Positions 43,204 through 52,571 are shown, numbered from the stretch's first letter. The stretch: 64,000 nt of DNA from Pseudomonas morbosilactucae (GCF_023241715.1 NZ_JALQCW010000042.1:1-64000), one strand, 5' to 3'. Program-made: numbers and translations. The notes: a model not told the origin generated them from the letters alone.

Positions 43204-44226
43204 TCAACACGTGCTGGGTTCTGTGCCCTCACACCCTGAACGCCCCCACCCGAAATCGCTCGCGGTGTCACGGAACAGGCGTGGCGACATGCCGAACGCC
43301 GATTTGAAATGTCGGCTGAAGTGCGAACTGCTGCCGTAGCCCCAGGCGTAGGCAATTTCGGTCAGGGAGCAATGGGCGTGTTCGCTGCTGCGCAGGTCCT
43401 CGGCACAGCGCGATAAGCGCCGTTGCCAGATGTACTCGCTGATGCTGCAGCCCAGTTCTTCCTGGAACGAGCGATGCAGGCTGCGCACCGAGCATTGTTC
43501 GGCGTTGGCAATGCGTTCGATGCTCAGGTCGCGGTCGGCCAGATGCCGTTCGATGTAGGCCTTGACCCGGTTCTGCTTGAAGAAACGGAAGTCGTGTTCG
43601 AGTTGTTTTTCTTCCTGCTTGTTCTTCAGGGCGTTGTCCAGGAGCGCGACGATGCTGTCGCCGATCAGCCCGGCCGAGTGGTTGTTGAGCAAAGGGTATT
43701 GGCTGTAGGCATCGCTGATCATGTGCATCAGCATCCTGCCCAGACCATTGCGCCCGTTAAGGTGCACTTCTTGCGCTCGCGCCAGCTCCCCGGCCGAGCT
43801 CTGGAACAGCAGGATAAAGTGCTCGCTACCTTGGGTACTGGTGACGCTGAAGGGCTGGCCGCTGTCGACCAGGAGCATTTCGTCAGGCGCCAGTGCGCTG
43901 CTGCGCTGGCCCTGCTCGAAATGGCTGACCCCGGCAATCTGCACGATCAGCATCAGTGGGGTGTCAATGGCGTTGACCGCCTGGCTCAGGTGACGCGAGT
44001 AGCGATGGGCACTGGCAGTCATGCGACAAAAGCGCAGTTGGCCGAGGTCGCCGTATTCCAGGCGGCCCTGGAAGTTGCTGTCGTGCAACGGGTCAATAAA
44101 GGTCGACTCCAGGCGTTTGATGTAGTCAGGAGTGCGGCCCATGTGGTCGCTCATGAACTCTTTCCACTTCATCAGTCGGTCGGAGCGAATGATCTGCTCA
44201 GTGGACACGCAGGCTAAATGGCTCAT
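43204..44226 (-). CDS. AraC family regulator of the aromatic cluster
   Basis: 340 residues; AraC-binding-like N-terminal domain (about 40-210) and C-terminal double HTH (about 235-330) with CSVRSLHRSFQEELG and the segment YGSSSHFSRHFKSAFGMSP. GAGG lies 8 bases before the ATG. It is the last gene of the minus-strand aromatic series, 82 bases after the aldehyde dehydrogenase, and probably activates that series in response to an aromatic acid or aldehyde. Proteins of this subtype control benzoate- and cumate-type operons. Confidence 0.86.
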   Translation of the reverse strand: MSHLACVSTEQIIRSDRLMKWKEFMSDHMGRTPDYIKRLESTFIDPLHDSNFQGRLEYGDLGQLRFCRMTASAHRYSRHLSQAVNAIDTPLMLIVQIAGVSHFEQGQRSSALAPDEMLLVDSGQPFSVTSTQGSEHFILLFQSSAGELARAQEVHLNGRNGLGRMLMHMISDAYSQYPLLNNHSAGLIGDSIVALLDNALKNKQEEKQLEHDFRFFKQNRVKAYIERHLADRDLSIERIANAEQCSVRSLHRSFQEELGCSISEYIWQRRLSRCAEDLRSSEHAHCSLTEIAYAWGYGSSSHFSRHFKSAFGMSPRLFRDTASDFGWGRSGCEGTEPSTC

Positions 44227-44308
44227 GTCTTCGCCTCTTTTCTAGGGTGTACAGGTTGGGCAAGTGCTTCGTCACTTGCCCAATCGGGAGCTGCGGGCCG
44301 GATCCTTG

Positions 44309-45787
44309 TCAGAACGGGTAGCGGTGGCTGCCGGGTGTCCAGGTGACCCAATGGGCACGGGTGAACTCGTCCAGGGCGTAGTGGCCATTGAAGCGTCCGA
44401 GCCCGGAGTTTTTTTCACCGCCAAAGGGTGCGTTGGGTTGATCGTCGACGGTGATGTCGTTGATATGGGTCATGCCCGCCACAATGCCGCGGGCAAAGCT
44501 CAGGCCCCGAGCCATGTCTTGGGTGAACACGGCGCTGGACAGGCCATATTCACTGGCGTTGGCCAACTCCAGGGCATGCTCCTGGTTGTGTGCAATCAGC
44601 AGTGGCAGCAGGGGACCAAAGGTTTCATCCCGTGCCAGTTCCTGGTGAGCGTCCACCTCGCCAAATACATGGGCCGGCAGCACCAGCCCCGACGCCGGCC
44701 CGCCACAGAGGCGTTTGAGGCCAGCCTGCTCGGCGTTGTCGATTTTGCGCAACAGACCATCGAGCTGGCTCTGGTTGACCACCGGGCCGATCACGGTATC
44801 GGCCAGGGCCGGGTCGCCGGTCTTGAGGTTGCGTACGCGCTCCACTACCAGCGCTGCGAAATCCGCGTACAGCGAGCGGTCGACGATCACCCGGTTGACG
44901 CTCATGCAAATCTGCCCCTGGTGCAGGAAGCGCCCGACCACCGCAGCGTGGGCCGCGAGCTCGATATCGGCATCCGCCAGTACCACCAGCGGCGCGTTAC
45001 CGCCCAATTCCAGGGCCACCCGCTTGATGTGTTTGCCACCGGTGGCGATGCGCCCGACATTGCGCCCCACGTCCGTGGAGCCGGTGAAGGAAATCAGGCT
45101 GGGTACCGGGTGTTCGACAAAGGCGTCGCCCATTTCCGAGCCGGCGCCGACCACCACATTCAACGTGCCGTCGGGGAAGCCTGCTTCCTCGAACAGGTGG
45201 GCAATCAGCAGGCCGCCGGTTACTGCGGTGTCGCTGGCGGGCTTGAGCACCACGGTATTGCCCAGGGCAAGCGCCGGCACCACCGAGCGCATGCTCAGGT
45301 ACAGGGGAAAGTTCCACGGGCTGATAACACCGACCACCCCCAGGGGCTCACGAAATACAAAGCTCTGTTCGCCCGGTTTATAGCTGGTGAGAATTCGCCC
45401 TTCGACCTGCATCGGCAGGGTGGCGCATTCACGCACCAGGTTCAGGGTGGCGTGGCATTCCATGCTGGCCTTGATCCGTGTGCTGCCGGACTCGCGGATC
45501 AGCCAGTCGATGATTTCTTCGCTACGGCCTTGAATCACCTGCGCCAGTTTTTCCAGCTGAGCGCTGCGTTGGGTAGCGTGCAATTGCACCCAGGGGGCTT
45601 GCGCCTTGTGTGCCGCTTGGTAGGCGTCGTCGAGGTCACCGACGGAGGCCAGTGGCATCTCCAGCAGCGCCTCGCCGTTGAACGGGTTGCGGTCATCCAG
45701 CCGGCGCGTGGAGCGGCCCTTGCGCCAGGTGCCGTTGATGTACTGGTCGCCATTGATGGCGTAGGGAACAGGGTGTTGAGCGGTCAT
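44309..45787 (-). CDS. NAD-dependent aromatic aldehyde dehydrogenase
   Basis: 492 residues, most like benzaldehyde/vanillin/salicylaldehyde dehydrogenases. The catalytic Cys is in HQGQICMSVNR, the Glu in LELGGNAP, the oxyanion Asn in SPWNFPLYLS, and the NAD-binding FTGSTDVGR follows. The C-terminal segment APFGGEKNSGLGRF is characteristic of the subgroup. It lies downstream of the extradiol dioxygenase and would oxidise the aldehyde released by the carotenoid-oxygenase-type enzyme at 51065-52516 to a benzoate. Confidence 0.88.
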   Translation of the reverse strand: MTAQHPVPYAINGDQYINGTWRKGRSTRRLDDRNPFNGEALLEMPLASVGDLDDAYQAAHKAQAPWVQLHATQRSAQLEKLAQVIQGRSEEIIDWLIRESGSTRIKASMECHATLNLVRECATLPMQVEGRILTSYKPGEQSFVFREPLGVVGVISPWNFPLYLSMRSVVPALALGNTVVLKPASDTAVTGGLLIAHLFEEAGFPDGTLNVVVGAGSEMGDAFVEHPVPSLISFTGSTDVGRNVGRIATGGKHIKRVALELGGNAPLVVLADADIELAAHAAVVGRFLHQGQICMSVNRVIVDRSLYADFAALVVERVRNLKTGDPALADTVIGPVVNQSQLDGLLRKIDNAEQAGLKRLCGGPASGLVLPAHVFGEVDAHQELARDETFGPLLPLLIAHNQEHALELANASEYGLSSAVFTQDMARGLSFARGIVAGMTHINDITVDDQPNAPFGGEKNSGLGRFNGHYALDEFTRAHWVTWTPGSHRYPF

Positions 45788-45848
45788 GGTCGGATCTCTG
45801 GAGTCGGTTGGCCGTGGCGGTTGTGGGCGTGGCAGGAGCAGGGGCTAT

Positions 45849-46709
45849 TCAGGTCCTGATCCAGGCCCGGCCCCACGAGTTGAGGGTGTATTCGCCCTGG
45901 GGCCAGCGGCCGGGCTCGCGTGTCGCGTCGGGCACTTCTTCTAGTTCTGCGGAGAACTCCAGCCGGTTGCGGTCAGCGTCGACCACCATAAAGAACAGGT
46001 TGTTGCCGGGGCCGTGTCGGCCAGGGCCAAAGAAAATGCTGACGCGCTCCTTGGCAAAACGATCGCCCCAGTCGCGGATGTCATTCCATTCGTTGGTCTC
46101 GTAGCAGTGGTGATCCCATTCGTTTTTCGAACCGCGGAAAAACGCCAGGGAATGGTGTTCGTCGTCCGAGCGCAGGAAGCACACCATCAATTGGCCCGTC
46201 TCCTCATCGACCACGTTGTCGGACACGGTAAACCCCACCGTGTTGACGTAGAAATCGATCATGGCTTCCAACTCTGTGGTCTGGAACACCACATGTTGCA
46301 GGCGCCCGGGCATGCCTGGGGGGCTGCCAGCGGTAGCGGCGGCGTTGGCCGGTGAAACACCAAAGATGGTTTGCCGACCCTGGGGATCGCGAATCAGGAA
46401 AGCACCCGGCTCCAGCAGCGGAGAGTCAAGGCTTTGCACGGCGCAGTCGCGCTCGATCAGGCGGGTGCGCAGGGTGGCCAGGCGCTCCTGGTTCCCCAGG
46501 TCGTAAGCCGAAGCCAGCAGGCCTGAGTGGTCGGCAGGAGACACCAGCATGGCCCGTTGCGTGCCGCGCAGTACCCAACTGCCATCGGCCTGGGCCTGGC
46601 TGTCCATGTCCAGCATCCGCTGGTAGAAATCGATTTGACGTGACGCGGTCTTGCTCGCCAGGTGCAGGTAGCACAGGCGGGCGGGCGTGCTGGTTTGCAG
46701 TGTTTGCAT
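45849..46709 (-). CDS. extradiol ring-cleavage dioxygenase (VOC type)
   Basis: 286 residues from the ATG at 46709 (GGAGG at 5 bases; the in-frame ATG at 46721 lacks one). Two VOC modules; the C-terminal one holds the Fe(II) facial triad His139 (LQHVVFQT), His200 or His201 (WDHHCYE) and Glu251 (NRLEFSAE), with spacing as in BphC/catechol 2,3-dioxygenase. Opens a catecholic or hydroxyquinol-type ring next to a hydroxyl. Encoded between the MhpA-like hydroxylase and the aldehyde dehydrogenase with 24- and 61-base gaps. Confidence 0.88.
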   Translation of the reverse strand: MQTLQTSTPARLCYLHLASKTASRQIDFYQRMLDMDSQAQADGSWVLRGTQRAMLVSPADHSGLLASAYDLGNQERLATLRTRLIERDCAVQSLDSPLLEPGAFLIRDPQGRQTIFGVSPANAAATAGSPPGMPGRLQHVVFQTTELEAMIDFYVNTVGFTVSDNVVDEETGQLMVCFLRSDDEHHSLAFFRGSKNEWDHHCYETNEWNDIRDWGDRFAKERVSIFFGPGRHGPGNNLFFMVVDADRNRLEFSAELEEVPDATREPGRWPQGEYTLNSWGRAWIRT

Positions 46710-46733
46710 AAACACCTCCATGACTTCAAAGGA

Positions 46734-48380
46734 TCAATGAACGAGTGGTGCGTTGCTGACGTCGATGGCGCTGTTGATCGCCAGCGGGATGCCGAATGTG
46801 CGCTGCAGCGAGGCGGCGGTCGGCGCCTCGCTGGACGGGGCGAAGATGGCCGCGATATAGCGGTCAGGGCGCAGCAGCAAAAACGTGTTGGCGTCCCCCA
46901 GCACGCTCTTGAGCATTCCCTGGCGGTCATGGAGCACAGTGCAGCCAGGCACCGATTGCCCCGGTTCGGCGTGGGGCGGCAGGATCAGAATGCGTTTGGC
47001 GTCCAGGTGGGCCCACAGCTCGTGCTGCAGTTCACCGAAGCCTTGGCCGTTGAGGTTGGCGTACTGAATCAGCGCGAAGCCGGAGCCGATGCTGTGGTCC
47101 AGCAGGGTTTCCTGTCCCAGGACGTCGGTGAGCAGGGGCTGGGGAAACATCTGCCCGCAGGACAGCTGTCCGGCCTTGCCCGAGGTCAGTACCAGGCCGT
47201 TGGTGAAGCGTGGCTTGGGCTTGAAACGCATTTGCAGGAAATAGTCGCGCAGCGGGGGCAACAGGCCGATCAGGCGGAACGCGCTGCTGATCAGGCCGGC
47301 ACGCAGTACGGTGGCCGGCGCCATCACCCGGCCCAGGTTCAGCGCCAGCTTGATCAACGCCCAAGCGTGATCGCGACGCTCGCTTTCGTAGGACAGCAGC
47401 GCCGTGGCGGCGATTTTTCCCTTGAGTACGCCAATCAGCTTCCAGGCCAGGTTGTGGGCGTCGCGCACACCGCTGTTCATGCCTTGCCCGGCATAGGGCG
47501 GGGTCAGGTGCGCGGCGTCACCGGCGAGAAAGACCCGGTCCACCTGCCAGCGCTCGGCGACCCTGGCATGGAAGGTGTAGATGGTCTTGCGCACCACGCT
47601 CACGCGCGTGTCGCCCTTGAAGGGGCGCAGCAGGTCTTGCAGGCGTTCGTCGCTGAGCATCTGCTCATCGGTTTCATCGGCCTTCAGCATGAACTCGAAG
47701 CGCCGGGTGTGGTGCGGGCCGGGAACCTCGACCACCGGACGACGCGCATCGCAGTAGACCCGTGTCTGCCAGAAGGGGTCAGTGTCCTGGTCGGTGTCGA
47801 CCACCAGCCAGCGCGAGGAAAAGCTCGAACCGACCATCTGGATACCCAGTTGTTTGCGCACCGGGCTGCGGCCACCGTCGCAGGCGACCAGGTAGTGGGC
47901 ACTGACATCCAGCAGCTGTCCGCTGGCGTCACGAATCAGTGCCCTTACGCCGTGTGAGTCCTGAGTGAATTCCAGCAGCTCGTGCTCGAAACGCACCGCC
48001 AGGCTGGGGAAGCGTTCAAGGCCGGTCTTCAGGGTGCTTTCGAACAGGGGCTGGCGAAAGGCATTGCGCTTGGGAAAACCATACAGCTTGCCCGTGGGCT
48101 CGACCTTGCCAAAACAGTGGCCTCCGGGACGGGTAAAGTAATGCACGCCGTAGCCTGCCACCACATCACGTAACACCGCCTCATCCAGGCCCACGGCCTG
48201 CATGGTACGCAGCGACTCATCGTCGATCGATACGGCCCGCGGCTCGGTCACGGTGCCGGGCTTGCGATCGACGATCAGGGTGTCCACATTGGCCTGGCCA
48301 AGCAGGTTGGCCAGGGTCAGTCCGGTGGGGCCAGCGCCGATGACCAGGACTTGGGTGCTGATGCGTTTCAGGGTTGTCAT
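46734..48380 (-). CDS. FAD-dependent aromatic hydroxylase, MhpA-like
   Basis: 548 residues of the class A flavin monooxygenases. GAGPTGLTLANLLG binds the ADP part, the FAD/NADPH region DGGRSPVRKQLG contains the DG motif, and the GD motif is FLAGDAAHLTPPYAGQGMNSG in pieces FLAGDAAHL and PPYAGQGMNSG. The long C-terminal thioredoxin-like domain typical of MhpA/phenol hydroxylase types follows. AAGGGAA precedes the ATG. It adds a hydroxyl to a phenolic acid (resorcinol-like or 3-hydroxyphenyl), preparing it for the extradiol enzyme encoded just downstream. Confidence 0.88.
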   Translation of the reverse strand: MTTLKRISTQVLVIGAGPTGLTLANLLGQANVDTLIVDRKPGTVTEPRAVSIDDESLRTMQAVGLDEAVLRDVVAGYGVHYFTRPGGHCFGKVEPTGKLYGFPKRNAFRQPLFESTLKTGLERFPSLAVRFEHELLEFTQDSHGVRALIRDASGQLLDVSAHYLVACDGGRSPVRKQLGIQMVGSSFSSRWLVVDTDQDTDPFWQTRVYCDARRPVVEVPGPHHTRRFEFMLKADETDEQMLSDERLQDLLRPFKGDTRVSVVRKTIYTFHARVAERWQVDRVFLAGDAAHLTPPYAGQGMNSGVRDAHNLAWKLIGVLKGKIAATALLSYESERRDHAWALIKLALNLGRVMAPATVLRAGLISSAFRLIGLLPPLRDYFLQMRFKPKPRFTNGLVLTSGKAGQLSCGQMFPQPLLTDVLGQETLLDHSIGSGFALIQYANLNGQGFGELQHELWAHLDAKRILILPPHAEPGQSVPGCTVLHDRQGMLKSVLGDANTFLLLRPDRYIAAIFAPSSEAPTAASLQRTFGIPLAINSAIDVSNAPLVH

Positions 48381-48401
48381 TATTGTTCCCTTGCAAATAA
48401 C

Positions 48402-49220
48402 TCAGTCCAATGGCTTGGGCGGGTTGGCGAGCATGGCCATGAGCTGCGAGAGCTTCCCCGCCAGGGCGAGCAGTTGCTGCCCTTGCTGTTCTTCCTGGGC
48501 GCTGTCGCGGTCTTCAACGGAGCGCACGCAACTGATGCTGCCGACCACCTTGCCGTCGCTGTCGAAGATCGGTGCCGCGAGGCCATAAATGCCCGGATCG
48601 ACTTCCCCGGCGCTGGCCACATAGCCCTGGCGCCGCAGGCGTTGCAGCGAGCGGCGGAACTCTTCCCAGGTCTGCCCCAGATGACTGGCGCGAACGTCCT
48701 CGGGGTTTTCCAGGAACAGCTGACTGTGCTGGCGTGACCCCATGTTGGCGAGAATGGCCTTGGAGGTCGCCCCCAGGAACAGCGGCCTTGGCGTACCGCG
48801 GGAGTAGCTGACCTCGCTGGCCAGTTCGCCGCACTGGTGCACGCAGATCACTTGGTCCTTGAACAGCCGGCAGATCAGCCACACCTGCCGCTCGTTCCAG
48901 CGCGGCAGGCTGGCCTCCAGGGCGCTTGCGGCGCGCACCAGGGGGTCGCTGACCCGCAACTGGCGGTCCCAGGTAATAATCCGTGCACCCAGGGCATAAC
49001 GCCCGGCCTCGACTTGAAACAACAGGTTGACCTCGGCCAGCTCACGCACATAGCGGTAGATGGTCGAACGGGTGAAGCCCAGCGCCAGTCCCATGTCATC
49101 GACTGCCCAGATCGGGCTGCCTTCGGTAAACAGGTCAAGCACCCGCAGCATGCGCTCCAGGCTCGACCCTTTGGTTTCGCTGTCTGGCCCCGTCGGGGCG
49201 GTGTCGTTGAGTGGGTCCAT
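48402..49220 (-). CDS. IclR family transcriptional regulator
   Basis: 272 residues: N-terminal winged HTH (about 18-80; SLERMLRVLDLFTEG, then GFTRSTIYRYVRELAE) and C-terminal effector domain (about 95-265; GATSKAILANMG and ASAGEVDPGIYGLAAPIFD). It lies inside the operon, 3 bases after the FAH-family gene and 21 bases before the hydroxylase gene, so it is probably coupled and autoregulated. The palindrome at 50867-50889 over the operon's promoter is its best candidate operator. Confidence 0.88.
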   Translation of the reverse strand: MDPLNDTAPTGPDSETKGSSLERMLRVLDLFTEGSPIWAVDDMGLALGFTRSTIYRYVRELAEVNLLFQVEAGRYALGARIITWDRQLRVSDPLVRAASALEASLPRWNERQVWLICRLFKDQVICVHQCGELASEVSYSRGTPRPLFLGATSKAILANMGSRQHSQLFLENPEDVRASHLGQTWEEFRRSLQRLRRQGYVASAGEVDPGIYGLAAPIFDSDGKVVGSISCVRSVEDRDSAQEEQQGQQLLALAGKLSQLMAMLANPPKPLD

Positions 49221-49223
49221 GGT

Positions 49224-50075
49224 TTATTGCTCGTCGACGATGCTGTTGCGCAAGGTGCCAATCCGCGAAATTTCAACCTCCACCGTGTCGCCCGGCTTCA
49301 TCCACAGCGGCGGCTCACGGAATGCCCCGACACCCCCGGTGGTGCCGCTGACGATCACGTCGCCGGGTGCCAGCTCGGTAAAGGTGGAGCAGTACTCGAT
49401 CAGTTGGCGTACATCAAAAATCATGTCGCTGGTGCTGGTGTGCTGCATGACTTCGCCATTCAGCCGGGTGGTCAGTTGCAGGTCCTGTGGGTCGGCGATT
49501 TCATCGCGGGTGACCAGCCATGGGCCAAAGCCACCGGTGTTGGGGAAGTTTTTGCCGGGCACGAACTGAATGGTGTGTTTCTGCCAGTCGCGCACGCTAC
49601 CGTCGTTGTAGCAGGCGTAACCGGCCACATACTCCAGGGCATCGGCCTGTTTGACGTGGCGCGCCGGTTTGCCGATCACCACTGCCAGTTCACCCTCGAA
49701 GTCCAGCTTGTGCGACGCCGTGGGCCGGACGATGGGTTGCAGGTGGGCGGTCTGGCTGTCGGCGAAACGGGTAAAAATCATCGGGTAGATCGGCATCTCG
49801 CGCCCGGTTTCGCGAACATGGGTGGCGTAGTTGATACCGATGCACAGCACTTTTCCGGGGTTGGGGATGACCGGCAGAAAGGTCACCTGCGCCAGGGCGA
49901 TACGCGGCAGGCCGGCCAGCACTTCGCTGCTCAGCTCGCTCAGGTGCGGGTTGGCAATGGCTTGCTTGAGGTCACTGCCAAGGGTCGGCTTGAGGGCTTC
50001 CAGGTCGATGATTTGATCACCGTCCACCACACCGTAGGTGCTGCGGCCTTGGACAATAAAGCTTGCAAGTTTCAT
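49224..50075 (-). CDS. fumarylacetoacetate hydrolase-family protein
   Basis: 283 residues. The N-terminal lid segment precedes the FAH catalytic core (GKVLCIGINYATH near 75; metal ligands in DFEGELAVVIGK; GYACYNDGSVRDWQ; GDVIVSGTTGGVG near the end). Members hydrolyse or hydrate acylpyruvates, fumarylpyruvate or 2-hydroxy-2,4-dienoates after ring cleavage. AGGAG precedes ATG 50075. Placed between the extradiol/hydroxylase genes and the carotenoid-oxygenase gene; acts on the ring-cleavage product. Confidence 0.87.
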   Translation of the reverse strand: MKLASFIVQGRSTYGVVDGDQIIDLEALKPTLGSDLKQAIANPHLSELSSEVLAGLPRIALAQVTFLPVIPNPGKVLCIGINYATHVRETGREMPIYPMIFTRFADSQTAHLQPIVRPTASHKLDFEGELAVVIGKPARHVKQADALEYVAGYACYNDGSVRDWQKHTIQFVPGKNFPNTGGFGPWLVTRDEIADPQDLQLTTRLNGEVMQHTSTSDMIFDVRQLIEYCSTFTELAPGDVIVSGTTGGVGAFREPPLWMKPGDTVEVEISRIGTLRNSIVDEQ

Positions 50076-50096
50076 GGGTAACTCCTGGGTAGAGGG

Positions 50097-50770
50097 TTAG
50101 TGCAGGTGCACGATGTTGAGCGAAGCCCGGCGTTGCTCACGCACTTGGGCGAAACGAATGACCAGGGTGGCGCTTAGCGCGATCAGGCCGGGCAGCAAGG
50201 CGGCGATGAACATCTGTTGCAGGCTCCAGTCGCGCGCCAGCCCCAGGCCTCCAGCAGTTGATCGGCGGTGGTCCCGGCGATCATCGCGCCCAGGGGCATG
50301 CCGCAGAACAGCAGGGTGACGCTGATTCTGGCGTAGCGGCGCGGGCTGTATTCCGACGCGAGGGCCACCAGGTTGGGAATGGCGCCGCCCAGCCCGAGGC
50401 CGGTCAGCAGGCGGGCAATCACCAGCTGTTCGAAGCTCTGAACATAAGCGGTCAGCAGGGAAAAAACACTGAATGTGAGGATCGAGGCCAGCAACACCTT
50501 CTTGCGCCCGATCTTGTCGGCCAGGGGTGCCAATCCCAGGGCGCCGAGCATCAGGCCAAACAGGCCCGCGGCGAATACCGAGCCGAAAGCAGCGGGCGAG
50601 GCCCCCAGTGAACCGGCGATGGGGCTCACCAGAAAGCCGATGATTTGGGTATCAAAGCCATCGAGGACGGCCACCAGGGTGCAAAGTGCAACCACTTCCA
50701 GTTGCATCGGGCTCATAGGGCGGTGGTCGATCACCTCGCCCAGGAGGTTGGAATTTGTCTCGGTGTGCAT
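50097..50770 (-). pseudogene. internally deleted aromatic-acid MFS transporter (AAHS type)
   Basis: The N-terminal about 175 residues are a normal aromatic acid:H+ symporter start (VAVLDGFDTQIIGFLVSPIA, LAPLADKIGRKKVL, LTGLGLGGAIPNLVALASE). After LEAWGWR the frame shifts. In another frame follows the end of an MFS protein (RDWSLQQMFIAALLPGLIAL, then IVHLH and a TAA at 50097-50099). So roughly helices 6-11 are missing. The break (about 50232-50245) is a CTGGCGC shared by both sides, consistent with deletion between short repeats. Transport would be lost; the intact MFS at 52572-53744 may compensate. Confidence 0.8.
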
Positions 50771-50851
50771 GGCGTTTGCCTCTTGTTTTTGTTTTTGCAG
50801 TGCCCTGGCCGCGAGCGAGCGTTGGCGGCTGAGGATCAATCTAAGGCTGTT

Positions 50852-50889
50852 ATTTAATCCTGTAAAGTGAGATTTAACAAAAATCTCAC
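50852..50889 (-). promoter_or_regulatory. promoter with overlapping operator palindrome (likely IclR)
   Basis: A perfect 9-bp inverted repeat GTGAGATTT (50867-50875), 5-base spacer AACAA, AAATCTCAC (50881-50889). It overlaps a minus-strand sigma-70-like promoter: -35 TTGTTA (50880-50875), 17 bases, -10 TTAAAT (50857-50852). It drives the MFS-FAH-IclR-hydroxylase unit. The 294-base gap 50771-51064 holds nothing else that I recognise. Confidence 0.7.
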
Positions 50890-51064
50890 AATATGGAATT
50901 TATGTAATTTCAGGTCTTGCGCCCATGCCTACACCGACCCTCTGGAACGGGCCATACGACACAGAGATGACGGTGTTGGCATGGGGGCAGCGGACGGTCA
51001 GGAACGCTGTGGCACGCAATGCAAGCCTGCGGATCAGCCGTTGTGGCCGATCCGCGGGCTCAGG

Positions 51065-52516
51065 TCACGGCTTGGCCGGTGCCCAGCAACCGTGCAGCGA
51101 CATACGCAGACGAAACGGCACCTTGATTCGGGCGATGGGGCCGCTGTGCATATCGCGGGAATCCAGCACCACCAGTTCGGTACGGTCCTCTGTCAGGACA
51201 TTCAGCAGGGCCAGTACGTAACCATCGGCTTCCGGCGCATCGGGGCTGCGGGGAATGAAAATGGGTTCCTGGAAGCAATGGCTGTCACCCGGGAACCAGG
51301 CGTCGGTGGTGCCGGCCTCAAGGTTGACGTGGGCCAGCAGGTTGAAAAACTGGAAGGGCATGGGGCCGACGTCCGGGTTGTATGGGCGCTCCGGGTCCAG
51401 TGCCAGCACAAAACCATGCTGGTAGGGGCGGCCGAGAAAGCGTTCATCGCATCGGGGGAACTCGCAGGGGTAGTCGGTCAACGGCTGCGGTTGAACCTGC
51501 TCTTCACTGCCGTTCAGGTCGAAGGTCCAGCGCATCAGGTTGGCCGCCAGGCTCTCGGGCGGTGGCAGGTAACCGTCGGCCTGGGGAAAGAAGTAGAAGA
51601 CATTACCGCCCGTCACCGGCATGTCCAGGTACACCTTACCGCCCTCGTCGAAGGCATTGAGGGTGTGGCCCTGGAAGCTGTCGACAGGACCTTTGAACCA
51701 GCGCACGTCCTCGGCAGAGCCATCCCGTGGCAGCACGGCGAACAGCTGGGGCAAGTCCGGTTGCCACTGAAAATGCGGCCCCCCGCGCTGCATGCGTTCA
51801 ACGTCTACCGTCAGCGGAATCAGCGGGAAAATCACATAGTGCTCGGTGACTGCAAAGTCATGGACCATCGCCGCATAAGGTGCCTGGAACCAGATTTCAT
51901 GCAGCAGCTTGCCGTCGGCCGAGAGCTCGAAGTAGGCCATGTCCGGGGTGCCGTCGCCGCGGGCTTCATAGCTGAAGGCGCAGAGGTTGCCGTTGCGCGG
52001 ATCGACCTTGGGGTGGGCGGTGAAGGTGGCGGATGTGATCTGCCCGTCAAAATCCCACTCGCCGAGGGTCTCCAGGGTGTGCAAGTCCATGGCCCAGGGC
52101 AGGGCATCTTCCTTGAGCGCCAGCAGCACGCCGTTGTGGGGCATCACCGTGGTGTTGGCGGTGGTGTTGTTGGGCGCGGCCAGGGGGTCATTGGTGTAGG
52201 TGTTGCGGTAAACACCGTTGAGTGAGCGGCCTTCGCGGCGCTGGGCCTGCAAGCGTTCGGTCATCACGTAGCGCCGGCGCATGGACACCTGGCCGTCGGC
52301 GAAATAGAACCCGGTGACCATTCCATCACCGTTGAAGAAAATGTCGTTGCCCAGCATCGGCGGGTATTGCGGGTCTGGCGCTACCTGGTAAAAGGCGCCG
52401 TGGATCGAGGCGGGCAGGGTGCCTTCGATCTCTAGGTCGAATACCTCCGCTTCCACCCGACTGGGGGTGTAGAGCGTGCCGGAAAACTCTGCGGTTTGAG
52501 GAAAGGGTTTGGACAT
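51065..52516 (-). CDS. carotenoid-oxygenase family, stilbene (lignostilbene/resveratrol-type) cleavage dioxygenase
   Basis: A 483-residue seven-bladed propeller dioxygenase. The four Fe(II) histidines are His168 (TAHPK), His219 (VHDFA), His284 (FQGHTL) and His475 (SLHGCW), with second-shell Glu in CEFPR and FQEPIF. Aromatic/Lys positions that recognise the 4-hydroxyl of stilbenes in LsdA/NOV1-type enzymes appear to be kept: Phe in DIFFNG, Tyr103 in VYRN and Lys135 in LALKED. It cleaves the central double bond into two benzaldehydes. GAGG precedes the ATG. Encoded with an aldehyde dehydrogenase and ring-cleavage enzymes, which fits catabolism of the products. Confidence 0.86.
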   Translation of the reverse strand: MSKPFPQTAEFSGTLYTPSRVEAEVFDLEIEGTLPASIHGAFYQVAPDPQYPPMLGNDIFFNGDGMVTGFYFADGQVSMRRRYVMTERLQAQRREGRSLNGVYRNTYTNDPLAAPNNTTANTTVMPHNGVLLALKEDALPWAMDLHTLETLGEWDFDGQITSATFTAHPKVDPRNGNLCAFSYEARGDGTPDMAYFELSADGKLLHEIWFQAPYAAMVHDFAVTEHYVIFPLIPLTVDVERMQRGGPHFQWQPDLPQLFAVLPRDGSAEDVRWFKGPVDSFQGHTLNAFDEGGKVYLDMPVTGGNVFYFFPQADGYLPPPESLAANLMRWTFDLNGSEEQVQPQPLTDYPCEFPRCDERFLGRPYQHGFVLALDPERPYNPDVGPMPFQFFNLLAHVNLEAGTTDAWFPGDSHCFQEPIFIPRSPDAPEADGYVLALLNVLTEDRTELVVLDSRDMHSGPIARIKVPFRLRMSLHGCWAPAKP

Positions 52517-52571
52517 CAGGTGACCTCATCACTGTTCAGGTGTATTCATTGATTCTCGACGCGCTGGCCGT

